A stretch of 27,785 nt of DNA from an uncultured Verrucomicrobiales bacterium (GTDB lineage: Bacteria > Verrucomicrobiota > Verrucomicrobiia > Verrucomicrobiales > Akkermansiaceae). The stretch's first letter is position 1. The number at the start of each line of letters is the position of its first letter. Below, piece after piece: positions 1 through 6,640 of this stretch. Under the pieces are notes generated by a model that ran no database searches, was not told where the DNA came from, and saw nothing but the letters and a program-made list of their open reading frames with translations. The translations under genes and the position numbers were made by a program. The stretch is from the NCBI GenBank assembly GCA_937969125.1, contig CALBVA010000154.1:1-27785 (forward strand). Direction: 5' to 3'.

Positions 1-140
1 GTTCATCAACGTAGTGTTTTGCCTGCAGCTTCCTTCAGCGGACACCTCGCGGTGGACGCCTTGCCGTCCGGCTAGTGGTTCCCTCTACCGGGTCCACAGG
101 GGACTTGAACCCCCAAGTCAGCGCGCCCTGCCGGGCGCAC
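1..140 (-). mobile_element. Group IIC intron, 5' end (domain I), truncated by the window edge
   Basis: Read on the minus strand from position 140, the sequence starts with the group II 5' consensus GTGCG (here GTGCGCCCGGC). It then follows the domain I order of the Oceanobacillus iheyensis class C intron as I remember it: a GGGG-GTTCAAGT-CCCC hairpin, AGCCGGACGGCAAGG, CGTCCACCGCGAGGTGTCC, CTGAAGGAAGC, GGCAAAACACTACG and GATGAAC. The last element lies at position 1, so the EBS1 loop, domains II-VI and any reverse transcriptase/maturase ORF are beyond the left edge. The 5' splice junction falls two bases after the T-tract of a strong terminator hairpin (143-175), the usual insertion site of class C introns. 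No protein is coded in this segment. The T-loop-like GTTCAAGTC is part of the intron and not a tRNA. I am confident of the class; activity cannot be judged from a fragment. Confidence 0.85.
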
Positions 141-142
141 AC

Positions 143-175
143 AAAAAACGCCTGTTCCTCGAGAGGAACAGGCGT
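143..175 (-). terminator. Rho-independent terminator of the PEP-CTERM gene and group IIC intron target
   Basis: A perfect 13-bp inverted repeat (148-160 with 163-175, arms ACGCCTGTTCCTC and GAGGAACAGGCGT) is followed on the minus strand by six T residues (148-143). It begins 25 nt after the stop codon of the PEP-CTERM gene. The group IIC intron starts at 140, immediately after T-tract plus GT. Confidence 0.9.
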
Positions 176-199
176 GAAAACAAAATTGAATAGAAGGAG

Positions 200-862
200 C
201 TATCGACGGCGACGAACAGCAAGAACCAAACCCGCAAGGCCTGCTAAAAGGCTCGTGGATGGTTCGGGAACGGCATCAAAGGTTACGCCGTTCGTAAATG
301 AAGCAAATGCAGCTGAGGCCCCACTCACGTCAATATCTGCAACCTCCGTGCCGTAAACAAGTTCCCCACTCTCGAAGAAGACTGAATAGGTACCACTTCC
401 TGTGTTAGTCTCCGGATCCTGAACCGGAAAATTTCCGTCAGATCTGAAAACAATGAAATCGGTGCCCATACTTACGTCAGTGTTGTTGGCAATCACAAAA
501 TAGAGACCTGAGGTACCTGAAAGAAGACCATCTGGATCAACTTCTTGAACGGTGGCACTAAAGAACCCAGGGATCGCCGAATTGAATAAACCATCACCAC
601 CGCTCTGGGAAAACGCATCACGAACACGGAGATCATCCGAAGTGGTACTCAATGATTCAAAATCGAAGTCTGCAGGAAAAGTTCCTACCGCCCAGCCAAG
701 CCCTTCTGAGACTGGAAGCCTCTCGTTAACGTTATTGACAACCGGTGTGGCATTAGCATTCTCGCCACCGAGACGAAAGTTGAGTCCCGTTACCTGCGAG
801 GCAGCTTGAGCACCTATTGGCACAAGTCCAAGCGCAATTGCTATTGTTAATTTATAGTTCAT
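200..862 (-). CDS. PEP-CTERM sorting-domain protein, otherwise uncharacterised
   Basis: This 220-residue exported protein has an N-terminal signal peptide (about residues 1-21, MNYKLTIAIALGL...GAQA). At the C-terminus it carries a textbook PEP-CTERM tail: VPEPS at 198-202, a hydrophobic stretch LLAGLAGLVLAV, and a terminal Arg cluster (RRRR). In this family the tail is recognised by an exosortase, and the proteins are usually tied to exopolysaccharide or the cell envelope. No exosortase gene is in the window. The middle (22-197) is rich in small and acidic residues and looks beta-stranded; I recognise no domain in it. The gene lies 23 nt after the TIGR02597-like gene and probably shares its transcript, which ends at the hairpin at 143-175. 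There is no Shine-Dalgarno before the ATG, only an AT-rich spacer. The specific role is unknown. Confidence 0.85.
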   Translation of the reverse strand: MNYKLTIAIALGLVPIGAQAASQVTGLNFRLGGENANATPVVNNVNERLPVSEGLGWAVGTFPADFDFESLSTTSDDLRVRDAFSQSGGDGLFNSAIPGFFSATVQEVDPDGLLSGTSGLYFVIANNTDVSMGTDFIVFRSDGNFPVQDPETNTGSGTYSVFFESGELVYGTEVADIDVSGASAAFASFTNGVTFDAVPEPSTSLLAGLAGLVLAVRRRR

Positions 863-885
863 AGTAGTGTGAAATAGAATTAAAT

Positions 886-1941
886 TTAAAGAGTTGAGTA
901 AAAGTCAGGGACGGAAAGAGCGACATCTTGATCATCGCCTACATTTACAATGATAACACCACTTGAATCATCAAGCATAATCGACGAACCAGAAACAGCA
1001 GTATTTGTACTATCCGCGTTGATCAACGCCCATGAAGCCCCCGCGCCCGCAGGCCCAAACTCGTCGAAATAATACTTTTCGAAGCCACCCGAAACTGGCT
1101 TCCAGACTTGATCACCTGAACCGGGTCCAAATTGCCCCTCATCCAGCGCAACAGTCTCCGAAGTTGAGCCATAGGTGTTGTCGAGAGTAGCACCAGCTGG
1201 AGAAATTGTGCTTAAATAGTTAAAAGTTCCAGAAAGAGAGATCGATGAGGGCGTAGTTTTCACGGATCCACTAACTACAACAGGGTTGTCCGGTGCTGTC
1301 CCATCAGAGCCGTTAACTCCAACTACGACAATACCAGTAGTGTAGAGAAGATTGATTGAAGAACCAGAAACAGCAGTATTCGTACTGTCTGGATTAATCC
1401 TTGCCCATGAAGCTCCCGCGCCCGCAGGCCCAAACTGGTCGAAATAATACTTATCAAACCCTCCCTCACGAGGCACCCAGATTTGATCGGAAATTCCAGG
1501 ACCAAACTGCCCCTGATCGAGCGCAACTGCCTCCGCTGTTGATCCGAAAACTGATTCAAGAGTGGAAGCAGGGCGAATCTCAAATGACTCATCACCGTTA
1601 AGCCCAAGATCGGAAGTCGAAATTGAATCGCCGGTAACATCCGCAGTGGTAAAAGTCACTACCTGCCCATCAACCTCAAGAAAGTAGGTCGTATCGGCAA
1701 CAAGGTCACCGAGAGCGCCTGCATCAAAAGTCACTGATGTTGCATCTGCGGAATCGATGTCACCCGAAACAACAGGAGCCTCGTGAAGTCGAATTCCGAG
1801 GTAATTAAAGCCCTCGGAAATGGTCAGAGTCTCATAGCCGACGGGCTTGGACCTGGACTCGGTTGCTTGGGCTGCGGCATTACCAGCGAGGAGGGCCGAA
1901 AGGCCGACAGCTGCAATCGCTTTAAGAGTTTTTGTTTTCAT
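886..1941 (-). CDS. TIGR02597-like secreted protein with an internal duplication
   Basis: This is a 351-residue exported protein. Residues 1-25 form a signal peptide (MKTKTLKAIAAVGLSALLAG, cleavage near NAAAQA). The following PVGYETLTISEGFNYLGIRL matches my memory of the TIGR02597 family, an uncharacterised paralogous family of Verrucomicrobia, but I cannot confirm this by search. The protein is built from a tandem duplication: residues 131-197 and 256-322 are nearly the same. Both copies contain xYGSTxExVALDxGQFGPG-type strings, GGFxKYYFDxFGPAGAGASW and DSTNTAVSGSSI. A GxFNYL element sits before each copy (44-49 and 238-243). The repeated KYYFD...GASW unit looks like a surface beta module; no catalytic residues are evident. 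The gene lies upstream of the PEP-CTERM gene, probably in one transcript, and has its own candidate promoter at 2019-2047 with an A-rich leader. The function is unknown. Confidence 0.75.
   Translation of the reverse strand: MKTKTLKAIAAVGLSALLAGNAAAQATESRSKPVGYETLTISEGFNYLGIRLHEAPVVSGDIDSADATSVTFDAGALGDLVADTTYFLEVDGQVVTFTTADVTGDSISTSDLGLNGDESFEIRPASTLESVFGSTAEAVALDQGQFGPGISDQIWVPREGGFDKYYFDQFGPAGAGASWARINPDSTNTAVSGSSINLLYTTGIVVVGVNGSDGTAPDNPVVVSGSVKTTPSSISLSGTFNYLSTISPAGATLDNTYGSTSETVALDEGQFGPGSGDQVWKPVSGGFEKYYFDEFGPAGAGASWALINADSTNTAVSGSSIMLDDSSGVIIVNVGDDQDVALSVPDFYSTL
976..1176 (-). repeat. Second copy of the intragenic 67-residue repeat
   Basis: Encodes residues 256-322 of the TIGR02597-like protein. 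It is highly similar in protein and DNA to the copy at 1351-1551. The shared core reads GGFxKYYFDxFGPAGAGASW followed by a DSTNTAVSGSSI block. Confidence 0.85.
1351..1551 (-). repeat. First copy of the intragenic 67-residue repeat
   Basis: Encodes residues 131-197 of the TIGR02597-like protein. It is a direct repeat of 976-1176, with mostly conservative substitutions (for example PREGGFDKYYFDQ versus PVSGGFEKYYFDE). Confidence 0.85.
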
Positions 1942-2018
1942 TTTTGTTTTCGTTTTCTTTTAGGTGTTGAATTCCTCTGTTCACGAGGAACAAAGGTTTC
2001 CGCAGGCAATCCACTGGG

Positions 2019-2047
2019 AAGATACCGAGTGGGGGGTGATGCGTCAA
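2019..2047 (-). promoter_or_regulatory. Candidate sigma70-type promoter for the TIGR02597-like and PEP-CTERM genes
   Basis: On the minus strand a -35 box TTGACG (2047-2042), a 17-nt spacer and a -10 box TATCTT (2024-2019) lie upstream of the TIGR02597-like gene. A start near 2012 would give a leader of about 70 nt. That leader contains a small hairpin (TTCCTC 1972-1977 with GAGGAA 1985-1990) and an A-rich run just before the ATG, with no Shine-Dalgarno. The boxes match 5 of 6 and 4 of 6 consensus positions, so this is a prediction only. Confidence 0.45.
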
Positions 2048-2134
2048 CGTCTTTTTTAAATGTATTCGACATTTTAGAGCAGCACCCTTCTCCCCTGCCT
2101 AACGCATTAATGGAGAATTGATTTGGAGGTAAAT

Positions 2135-3049
2135 TTACCAGTGCGAGATATCACGGAAGTCATTGAGGCGTGAAGAAAGGTCATCTGATCCGGCTTTCTC
2201 CAATGCTTTTGTGGAAAAGTCCTCGCAAGTGAATGAGGCAAGGATGGAGCCTTTGACGATGGCCTGTTTCAGCTGGTCGAAGGTGGGTGAGGTCGCTCCT
2301 TCGGAGGCGAGGTAGCCGATGAGGCCGCCCAGAAAGGTGTCCCCCGCCCCGGTGGGGTCGGCGAGGTCGCGCAAAGGCCAGGCGCCGCAGCGGAAGAAGG
2401 ATCCATCAGGGCCGAAAAGGAGGGCTCCGAATTCGCCGAGCTTAATAACCACATAGCGAGGGCCTTTACCGAGGAGACGCTCGCCGGCAAGCACTAGGTT
2501 GTTCGTACTTGCGAATTCGCGGGCTTCACTCTCATTAATAACGAGGAGATCGAGCTTGGTGAGAACTTCGTGGAGTTCCTTGTTAGCGACAGTGATCCAG
2601 AGGTCCATGGTGTCGGCGACGACAAATTTTTCTTTAGCCGTGCACTGTGAGAGCATCTGGAGCTGATTGAGCGGCGCCATGTTGGCGAGGACGACGAAGG
2701 AGGAATCGGCGAGGTCAGCAGGGACTTTGACCTCCCAGTGTTCGAGGACATTGATGGCGACATCGTGAGTAGTGCGCTCGTTCATATTCTCATGATACTC
2801 ACCAGTCCAGGTGAAGGAGGCCTGCTCCGAGCGTTCGAGGCCGGAGAGATCGACACCGTTTGCCTTCAGCATTTCAAGATGCGTTTCGGGAAAATCATGA
2901 CCGACGACTCCAAGGAGATGGATGGGGCTGGTAAGTTTCGCCGCGGCAAGGGCAGCGTAACTAGCGGAGCCACCGAGAAGATTTTTTTCATCGGCGACGG
3001 GGGTTTTGACATTATCGATGGCGACGGAGCCGCCTACTAGGACTTTCAT
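2135..3049 (-). CDS. PfkB-family carbohydrate kinase (ribokinase-like, subgroup C type)
   Basis: This 304-residue cytoplasmic kinase would transfer phosphate from ATP to a sugar-like alcohol. The first PfkB signature region is LLGGSASYAALAAAKL (24-39). The second is DPTGAGDTF (231-239), in which Asp237 is the expected catalytic base and GAGD forms the anion hole. The Mg/phosphate-associated NESEA is at 172-176. The order GGSASYAAL, GVVGHDFPE, FTWTGEYHENMNERTT and DTMDLWI resembles the uncharacterised ribokinase-like subgroup C more than fructokinases or adenosine kinases; this is from memory. The ATG lies 24 nt after the thiE stop, so it is probably the last gene of the accB-accC-thiE-pfkB operon. 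The neighbour thiE might hint at a thiamine-pyrimidine or vitamin substrate, but the sequence does not resemble ThiD in the substrate-binding region. The substrate is unassigned. Confidence 0.85.
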   Translation of the reverse strand: MKVLVGGSVAIDNVKTPVADEKNLLGGSASYAALAAAKLTSPIHLLGVVGHDFPETHLEMLKANGVDLSGLERSEQASFTWTGEYHENMNERTTHDVAINVLEHWEVKVPADLADSSFVVLANMAPLNQLQMLSQCTAKEKFVVADTMDLWITVANKELHEVLTKLDLLVINESEAREFASTNNLVLAGERLLGKGPRYVVIKLGEFGALLFGPDGSFFRCGAWPLRDLADPTGAGDTFLGGLIGYLASEGATSPTFDQLKQAIVKGSILASFTCEDFSTKALEKAGSDDLSSRLNDFRDISHW

Positions 3050-3073
3050 GATGTTGGTTTGAGGGTTGAAAAA

Positions 3074-3715
3074 TCAGGTCGACAATCCCAGCCGCGAAAT
3101 CAGCCGCTCAGTTTCCGCAGCGGGTTCCGGGGATTGCAAGAGATGCGAGACAACGACAACTCTCGAGGCACCGGCCTCGCGGACCTGGGGGAGATTGTCA
3201 GGCTTGATCCCGCCGATGCAAAAGGCAGGGATCTTCGCCCCGACTTCACGTTGCATCATAGAGATATTCTCGAGACCGATTCCAGGGCGGCCTTTTTTCG
3301 TCGGTGTCGGGAAGAGCGGGCCGAAGCCGATGTAGTCTGCCCCCTCATGCCATGCGGCTTTTGCCTGGTCGAGGGAGTGGGTTGATCGGCCAATGAGCGT
3401 CCCCGGTTCAAGAAACTGACGGGCTTCTTCCAGATCCCCATCATCCTGTCCGAGATGGAGGCCGTGAGCTTGAGATTCCTTTGCCAGCTGAAGGTGGTCA
3501 TTGACGATGAAGGGGACAGCGAATTCCTCGCAGAGTACTCGCAACCCCCTTGCGAGATCGAGAAGGCTCGCGGGATCATGGCCCTTCGCCCTGAGTTGGA
3601 GGATTCCCGCACCTCCTACAAGAAGTTGGCGGGACACTGGGATGGCACGATCCAGGCTCAGGTAGCCGAGATCGCAAATGCCGTAGAGGGTCGCTTTTTG
3701 CAGAGCGTCCTTCAC
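3074..3715 (-). CDS. thiE: Thiamine-phosphate synthase
   Basis: ThiE joins hydroxymethylpyrimidine diphosphate with the thiazole phosphate to make thiamine phosphate, releasing pyrophosphate. This 213-residue protein is a complete TIM barrel of normal length. Visible motifs are QLRAK (40-44), FIVND (69-73), HLGQDD (87-92), IGRSTHS (108-114), the phosphate-binding GFGPLFPTPTKKG (130-142) and CIGGI (166-170). The start is GTG at 3715-3713. Its GTGA overlaps the TGA stop of accC by 3 nt, and a weak AAGGA lies about 8 nt upstream, so translation is probably coupled to accC. The first strand, ATLYGICDLGYL, begins at residue 8, as expected for the family. No other thiamine genes are present here. 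I see no TPP riboswitch in front of the gene, so regulation probably follows the acc operon. Confidence 0.95.
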   Translation of the reverse strand: MKDALQKATLYGICDLGYLSLDRAIPVSRQLLVGGAGILQLRAKGHDPASLLDLARGLRVLCEEFAVPFIVNDHLQLAKESQAHGLHLGQDDGDLEEARQFLEPGTLIGRSTHSLDQAKAAWHEGADYIGFGPLFPTPTKKGRPGIGLENISMMQREVGAKIPAFCIGGIKPDNLPQVREAGASRVVVVSHLLQSPEPAAETERLISRLGLST

Positions 3716-5070
3716 GAGAGTTCCTTTTTCTTCAGGAAGTTTGCCACCCAGGCAATGTCGTATTTCCCGGCGATGAAGTCAGGGTGGTCGATGATCTCCT
3801 GCTGGAAGGGGATGGTGGTTTTGATTCCACGGATCGTGAACTCAGAGAGAGCGCGCTTCATGCGAGCAATCGCGACCTCACGGGAGGAAGCAGTCACGAT
3901 GAGTTTGGCGATCATGGAGTCGTAGTGGGGTGGAACGGTGTAGCCGGAATAAACGTGGGTATCGACGCGGACGCCTTTTCCTCCGGGGGCATACCAGAGG
4001 TCAATTTTCCCCGGGCTGGGGGCGAAATTGTTATAGGGATCCTCAGCGTTGATGCGGCACTCGATGGAGTGGCCGCGAGGCTCGACTCCGAGAACGTGTT
4101 GTGAGACCGGCTCCCCGGCGGCGATGCGGATCTGCTCCTTGATGAGCTCACAGCCCATCACTTCCTCGGTCACGGGATGCTCCACCTGAATGCGGGTGTT
4201 CATTTCCATGAAGTAGAAGTCGGTGGCGTCGGCATTGACGAGGTATTCGATAGTGCCTGCGTTGCGGTAGTCGATGGCTTTGATGAGCTTCACGGAGGCT
4301 TCCCCCATGCGTTGGCGCATTTCCTCCGAGATGAGGGGACTAGGGCATTCCTCGATGATTTTTTGGTTCCGACGCTGCATCGAACAGTCGCGCTCGCCGA
4401 GGTGGAGGAAATTCCCATGGTCGTCAGCGAGGACCTGAATCTCGATGTGATGTGGTTCAAGGACGAGCTTCTCGAGGTAGCAGTCACCGTTGTTAAAGCA
4501 GGCTTCCGCTTCGCGGGAGGCAGCGAGATACTGAGTCTCGAATTCCTCTTCGTCCATGGCGGGGCGCATTCCGCGACCACCACCACCGGCGGTGGCTTTA
4601 ATCATGACGGGATAGCCGATTTTTTTCGCGATCTTCTTTCCCTCAGCGATGTCCTTGATAATGCCTTCCGATCCCGGGGTCACGGGGACGCCGTTGGCAG
4701 TTGCGGTGGCGCGGGCGGTATTCTTGTCACCCATGGTGCGGATGACTTCGGCGGAGGGGCCGATAAACTTGATATTGCAGCTTTCGCAAATCTCGGCGAA
4801 GCGAGCATTTTCCGAGAGGAAACCGTAGCCTGGATGGATGGCCTCAGCCCCGGTAATCTCAGCTGCTGCGATGATGCGGTCCGGCTTCAGATAGCTATCC
4901 TTGCTGGCAGCTTTTCCTATGCAGACCGAGTCATCGGCGAGTTGGACGTGCATGGAGTCGACATCAGCCTCAGAATAGACAGCGATGGACTTGATCCCGA
5001 GTTCGCGACAAGCGCGAATGATTCGGAGGGCGATTTCGCCACGGTTGGCGACGAGGACGCTCGAAAACAT
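3712..5070 (-). CDS. accC: Acetyl-CoA carboxylase, biotin carboxylase subunit
   Basis: AccC carboxylates the biotin on AccB using ATP and bicarbonate, the first half-reaction of acetyl-CoA carboxylase in fatty-acid synthesis. The 452-residue length is standard (E. coli about 449). The N-terminal domain starts VLVANRGEIALRIIRA (5-20). The ATP-grasp glycine loop GGGGRGM is at 162-168, and EMNTRIQVEH (289-298) holds the metal-binding glutamate and the catalytic arginine (Arg293). HPGYGFLSEN is at 79-88. The length is that of a free subunit: there is no carboxyltransferase or biotinyl domain fused, unlike pyruvate or propionyl-CoA carboxylases. It follows accB by 14 nt and overlaps thiE. accA and accD are not in the window. 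Confidence 0.97.
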   Translation of the reverse strand: MFSSVLVANRGEIALRIIRACRELGIKSIAVYSEADVDSMHVQLADDSVCIGKAASKDSYLKPDRIIAAAEITGAEAIHPGYGFLSENARFAEICESCNIKFIGPSAEVIRTMGDKNTARATATANGVPVTPGSEGIIKDIAEGKKIAKKIGYPVMIKATAGGGGRGMRPAMDEEEFETQYLAASREAEACFNNGDCYLEKLVLEPHHIEIQVLADDHGNFLHLGERDCSMQRRNQKIIEECPSPLISEEMRQRMGEASVKLIKAIDYRNAGTIEYLVNADATDFYFMEMNTRIQVEHPVTEEVMGCELIKEQIRIAAGEPVSQHVLGVEPRGHSIECRINAEDPYNNFAPSPGKIDLWYAPGGKGVRVDTHVYSGYTVPPHYDSMIAKLIVTASSREVAIARMKRALSEFTIRGIKTTIPFQQEIIDHPDFIAGKYDIAWVANFLKKKELS

Positions 5071-5084
5071 ATTGACGGGAGGTG

Positions 5085-5564
5085 TTATTTGACCCGGAAG
5101 AGGGCGTCGCCGAACTGGACGGGATTACCGTCCTCGATGCAGATCTCGGTGATGGTGCCAGAGCGCTCAGCCTTGATCTCATTCATGACTTTCATCGCCT
5201 CGATGATGCAGATGGTCTGGCCTTCACTGATCGTGTCACCAACGTTTACAAAGTCGGGGGAGTCTGGCGAAGGCTTCCGGTAGAATGTTCCCACCATGGG
5301 GGAGGAAATTTCCTCACCAGAGGGAGCGGCTGCTGCGGGAGCTTCTCCAGCAGCAGACACTGAGGTGGGCGCCTGAGCTGCGGGAGCAGGAGAAGCAGCA
5401 GGGGCAGCCTGAGCTGCCGGCAGCGAACCAAGAAGTTTCTGAAGTTCTTCAATGTCAGTGCCTTTCTTAAGCTTCAGGTTGAAATCTTCTTTTTCAAACT
5501 GGAACTGGGAGAGCCCATGCTCATCCATCAGCTTAACGATTTTGCGAATTTCAGTGAGGTCCAC
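5085..5564 (-). CDS. accB: Biotin carboxyl carrier protein of acetyl-CoA carboxylase
   Basis: AccB carries biotin between the AccC biotin carboxylase and the AccA/AccD carboxyltransferase. I place the start at a GTG codon (5564-5562), giving 159 residues (E. coli 156) that begin VDLTEIRKIVKLMDEHGL and match the conserved AccB N-terminus. The in-frame ATG at 5636 would add 24 residues with no family similarity (IPSYFSPSTRLQYK). Those codons also contain -10-like sequences (TACAAT and TATAAA at 5580-5590). An Ala/Pro-rich linker (about 48-86) leads to the biotinyl domain. The biotinylation motif EAMKVMNEI has Lys125 as the modified residue, and the PMVGTFYRKPSP thumb region precedes it. It is the first gene of the acc operon. 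Confidence 0.92.
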   Translation of the reverse strand: MDLTEIRKIVKLMDEHGLSQFQFEKEDFNLKLKKGTDIEELQKLLGSLPAAQAAPAASPAPAAQAPTSVSAAGEAPAAAAPSGEEISSPMVGTFYRKPSPDSPDFVNVGDTISEGQTICIIEAMKVMNEIKAERSGTITEICIEDGNPVQFGDALFRVK

Positions 5565-5742
5565 GGAGGTGAGTGAGAGTTTATATTGTAAGCGTGTGCT
5601 CGGAGAGAAGTATGACGGAATTTGAGCGATGGGCAACCACGAAGGTCGCGCCCGTGAATCGAGGAGCCATTGCCCGAGGTCCTGTGGCTAAAGTGCCTAC
5701 ACTGTGGCAATTTCTCTACCCTTTCTGATCATTCTGGACACG

Positions 5743-5777
5743 AAAAAGCCACTGAAGAGACAAGCTCCCCGGTGGCT
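5743..5777 (-). terminator. Rho-independent terminator after the 258-aa secreted protein gene
   Basis: On the minus strand, AGCCAC (5777-5772) pairs with GTGGCT (5752-5747). An inner helix GGGGAG/CTCTTC (with two G-T wobbles) and a CTTGT loop sit inside it. Five T residues follow. It begins 25 nt downstream of the stop at 5803 and separates that transcript from accB. Confidence 0.75.
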
Positions 5778-5802
5778 ATGACTTTTCGTGAGGGATCACC
5801 AA

Positions 5803-6579
5803 TTAGCGAGAACCCCGAGGCGGTCTTGGAGGCCTTGGGTATGCCTCGGGAATCGAGACAAATTTGACCGCCTGATCAACCCGCTTCCCTTGAGCCTTAT
5901 AAAAGAAGCCCTGAATCCGCTGACGTGTTCCTATACGCATGTTGTTCTCGAAGATTCGGACAATGCGGCCGTCTTTTGATTTGTATCCGAGAAGGACTGG
6001 GGTCGAGCTCTGTGGTAGCGCTAGGTTCTTGGATTTTCCGGGCGCAATCGCGAAAGCCTGCTGCTTGTCGATTTTTACGATTACGGACATATCGGAAACA
6101 TTGACGAAGCGAATATGGCCAAGGGGCAGAGCCTCAAGGTCGTCGGCGAGCATGAGCATCTTGGTATTAGTCCAGTTCATCTTATCATGCTGACGGAAGA
6201 GAAGGCCCAGGGTGCGCTTGGAGGTTTTCTTCAAGGGAACCCTAATCCATGGAGCGTCACCTGGTGTCTTTCCCTCGTAGAGAGGAATCGCTGGAGTTTC
6301 CGGCCCTACGCTTAGGAAATCGGAAATCTGACGAAGGCTGAGAGTCCGGATCAATGGCTCCGTGTCGGTGCGCTTTACTGAAATTTCAGAAGGAGGAAGA
6401 TCACCGGGTTTAGCCGCCTTCTGCACACGCACGCCATCTTTAAACTCCTCTTCCCACACGGGCATCTCGCCAAGTGGCACCAGACGAAGGTGGCGACGCT
6501 GATCCTGGTTACGTTGGGCGCTTGCCGCCGCAGTCGCCAATGAGAGGATGGCGAGGGAAATAGGGAACAATTTCTTCAT
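5803..6579 (-). CDS. Secreted protein of unknown function, downstream of the pseudopilin gene
   Basis: This 258-residue protein has a clear Sec signal peptide (MKKLFPISLAILSLATAAASA, cleavage near residue 21). The mature part is basic and mostly polar. It has alternating hydrophobic segments that suggest beta structure (HIRFVNVSDMSVIVKID about 154-170; TPVLLGYKSKDGRIVRIFENN about 193-213) and a Pro/Arg-rich tail (PRPPRPPRGSR). There are no cysteines to suggest disulfides, no transmembrane helix after the signal, and no motif I can name. It starts 61 nt after the Verru_Chthon-type pseudopilin gene on the same strand and is followed by a terminator, so the two are probably one transcript. A periplasmic or pseudopilus-associated role is a guess from position alone. 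Confidence 0.8.
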   Translation of the reverse strand: MKKLFPISLAILSLATAAASAQRNQDQRRHLRLVPLGEMPVWEEEFKDGVRVQKAAKPGDLPPSEISVKRTDTEPLIRTLSLRQISDFLSVGPETPAIPLYEGKTPGDAPWIRVPLKKTSKRTLGLLFRQHDKMNWTNTKMLMLADDLEALPLGHIRFVNVSDMSVIVKIDKQQAFAIAPGKSKNLALPQSSTPVLLGYKSKDGRIVRIFENNMRIGTRQRIQGFFYKAQGKRVDQAVKFVSIPEAYPRPPRPPRGSR

Positions 6580-6594
6580 GATGTTTTTGGTTTA

Positions 6595-6616
6595 GCACAG
6601 CCCTTGGGGGCGGTGC
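6595..6616 (-). other. Short intercistronic hairpin
   Basis: GCAC-A-GCCC, TTGG loop, GGGC-G-GTGC form an 8-bp stem with one mismatch between the pseudopilin stop (6641) and the start of the next gene (6579). There is no T-tract on the minus strand (TAAACC follows). It could be an mRNA-stabilising element or chance. Confidence 0.3.
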
Positions 6617-6640
6617 CAGCGAAAGGTTAAGGCGATCATT

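Noticed and set aside
100..130. tRNA or tmRNA suggested by a GTTCAAGTC T-loop-like hairpin
   Set aside because: No matching acceptor stem, anticodon arm or CCA is present, and the hairpin fits domain I of a group IIC intron in order and spacing.
75..356. Plus-strand ORF of 93 codons at the left edge
   Set aside because: It runs across the group IIC intron, the terminator hairpin and antisense through the end of the PEP-CTERM gene. Composition is Arg/Thr-rich noise and no motif is visible.
3715..3990. TPP riboswitch ahead of thiE
   Set aside because: The gene starts inside the accC stop codon, leaving no leader, and no THI-box-like sequence is visible in the accC end.
4177..5283. 368-codon plus-strand ORF
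   Set aside because: It is entirely antisense to accC and the end of accB, whose protein sequences are strongly conserved. Its own translation has no recognisable domain.
5565..5636. 24-residue N-terminal extension of AccB from the ATG at 5636
   Set aside because: It has no similarity to AccB, contains -10-like promoter sequences, and the GTG at 5564 restores the family length.
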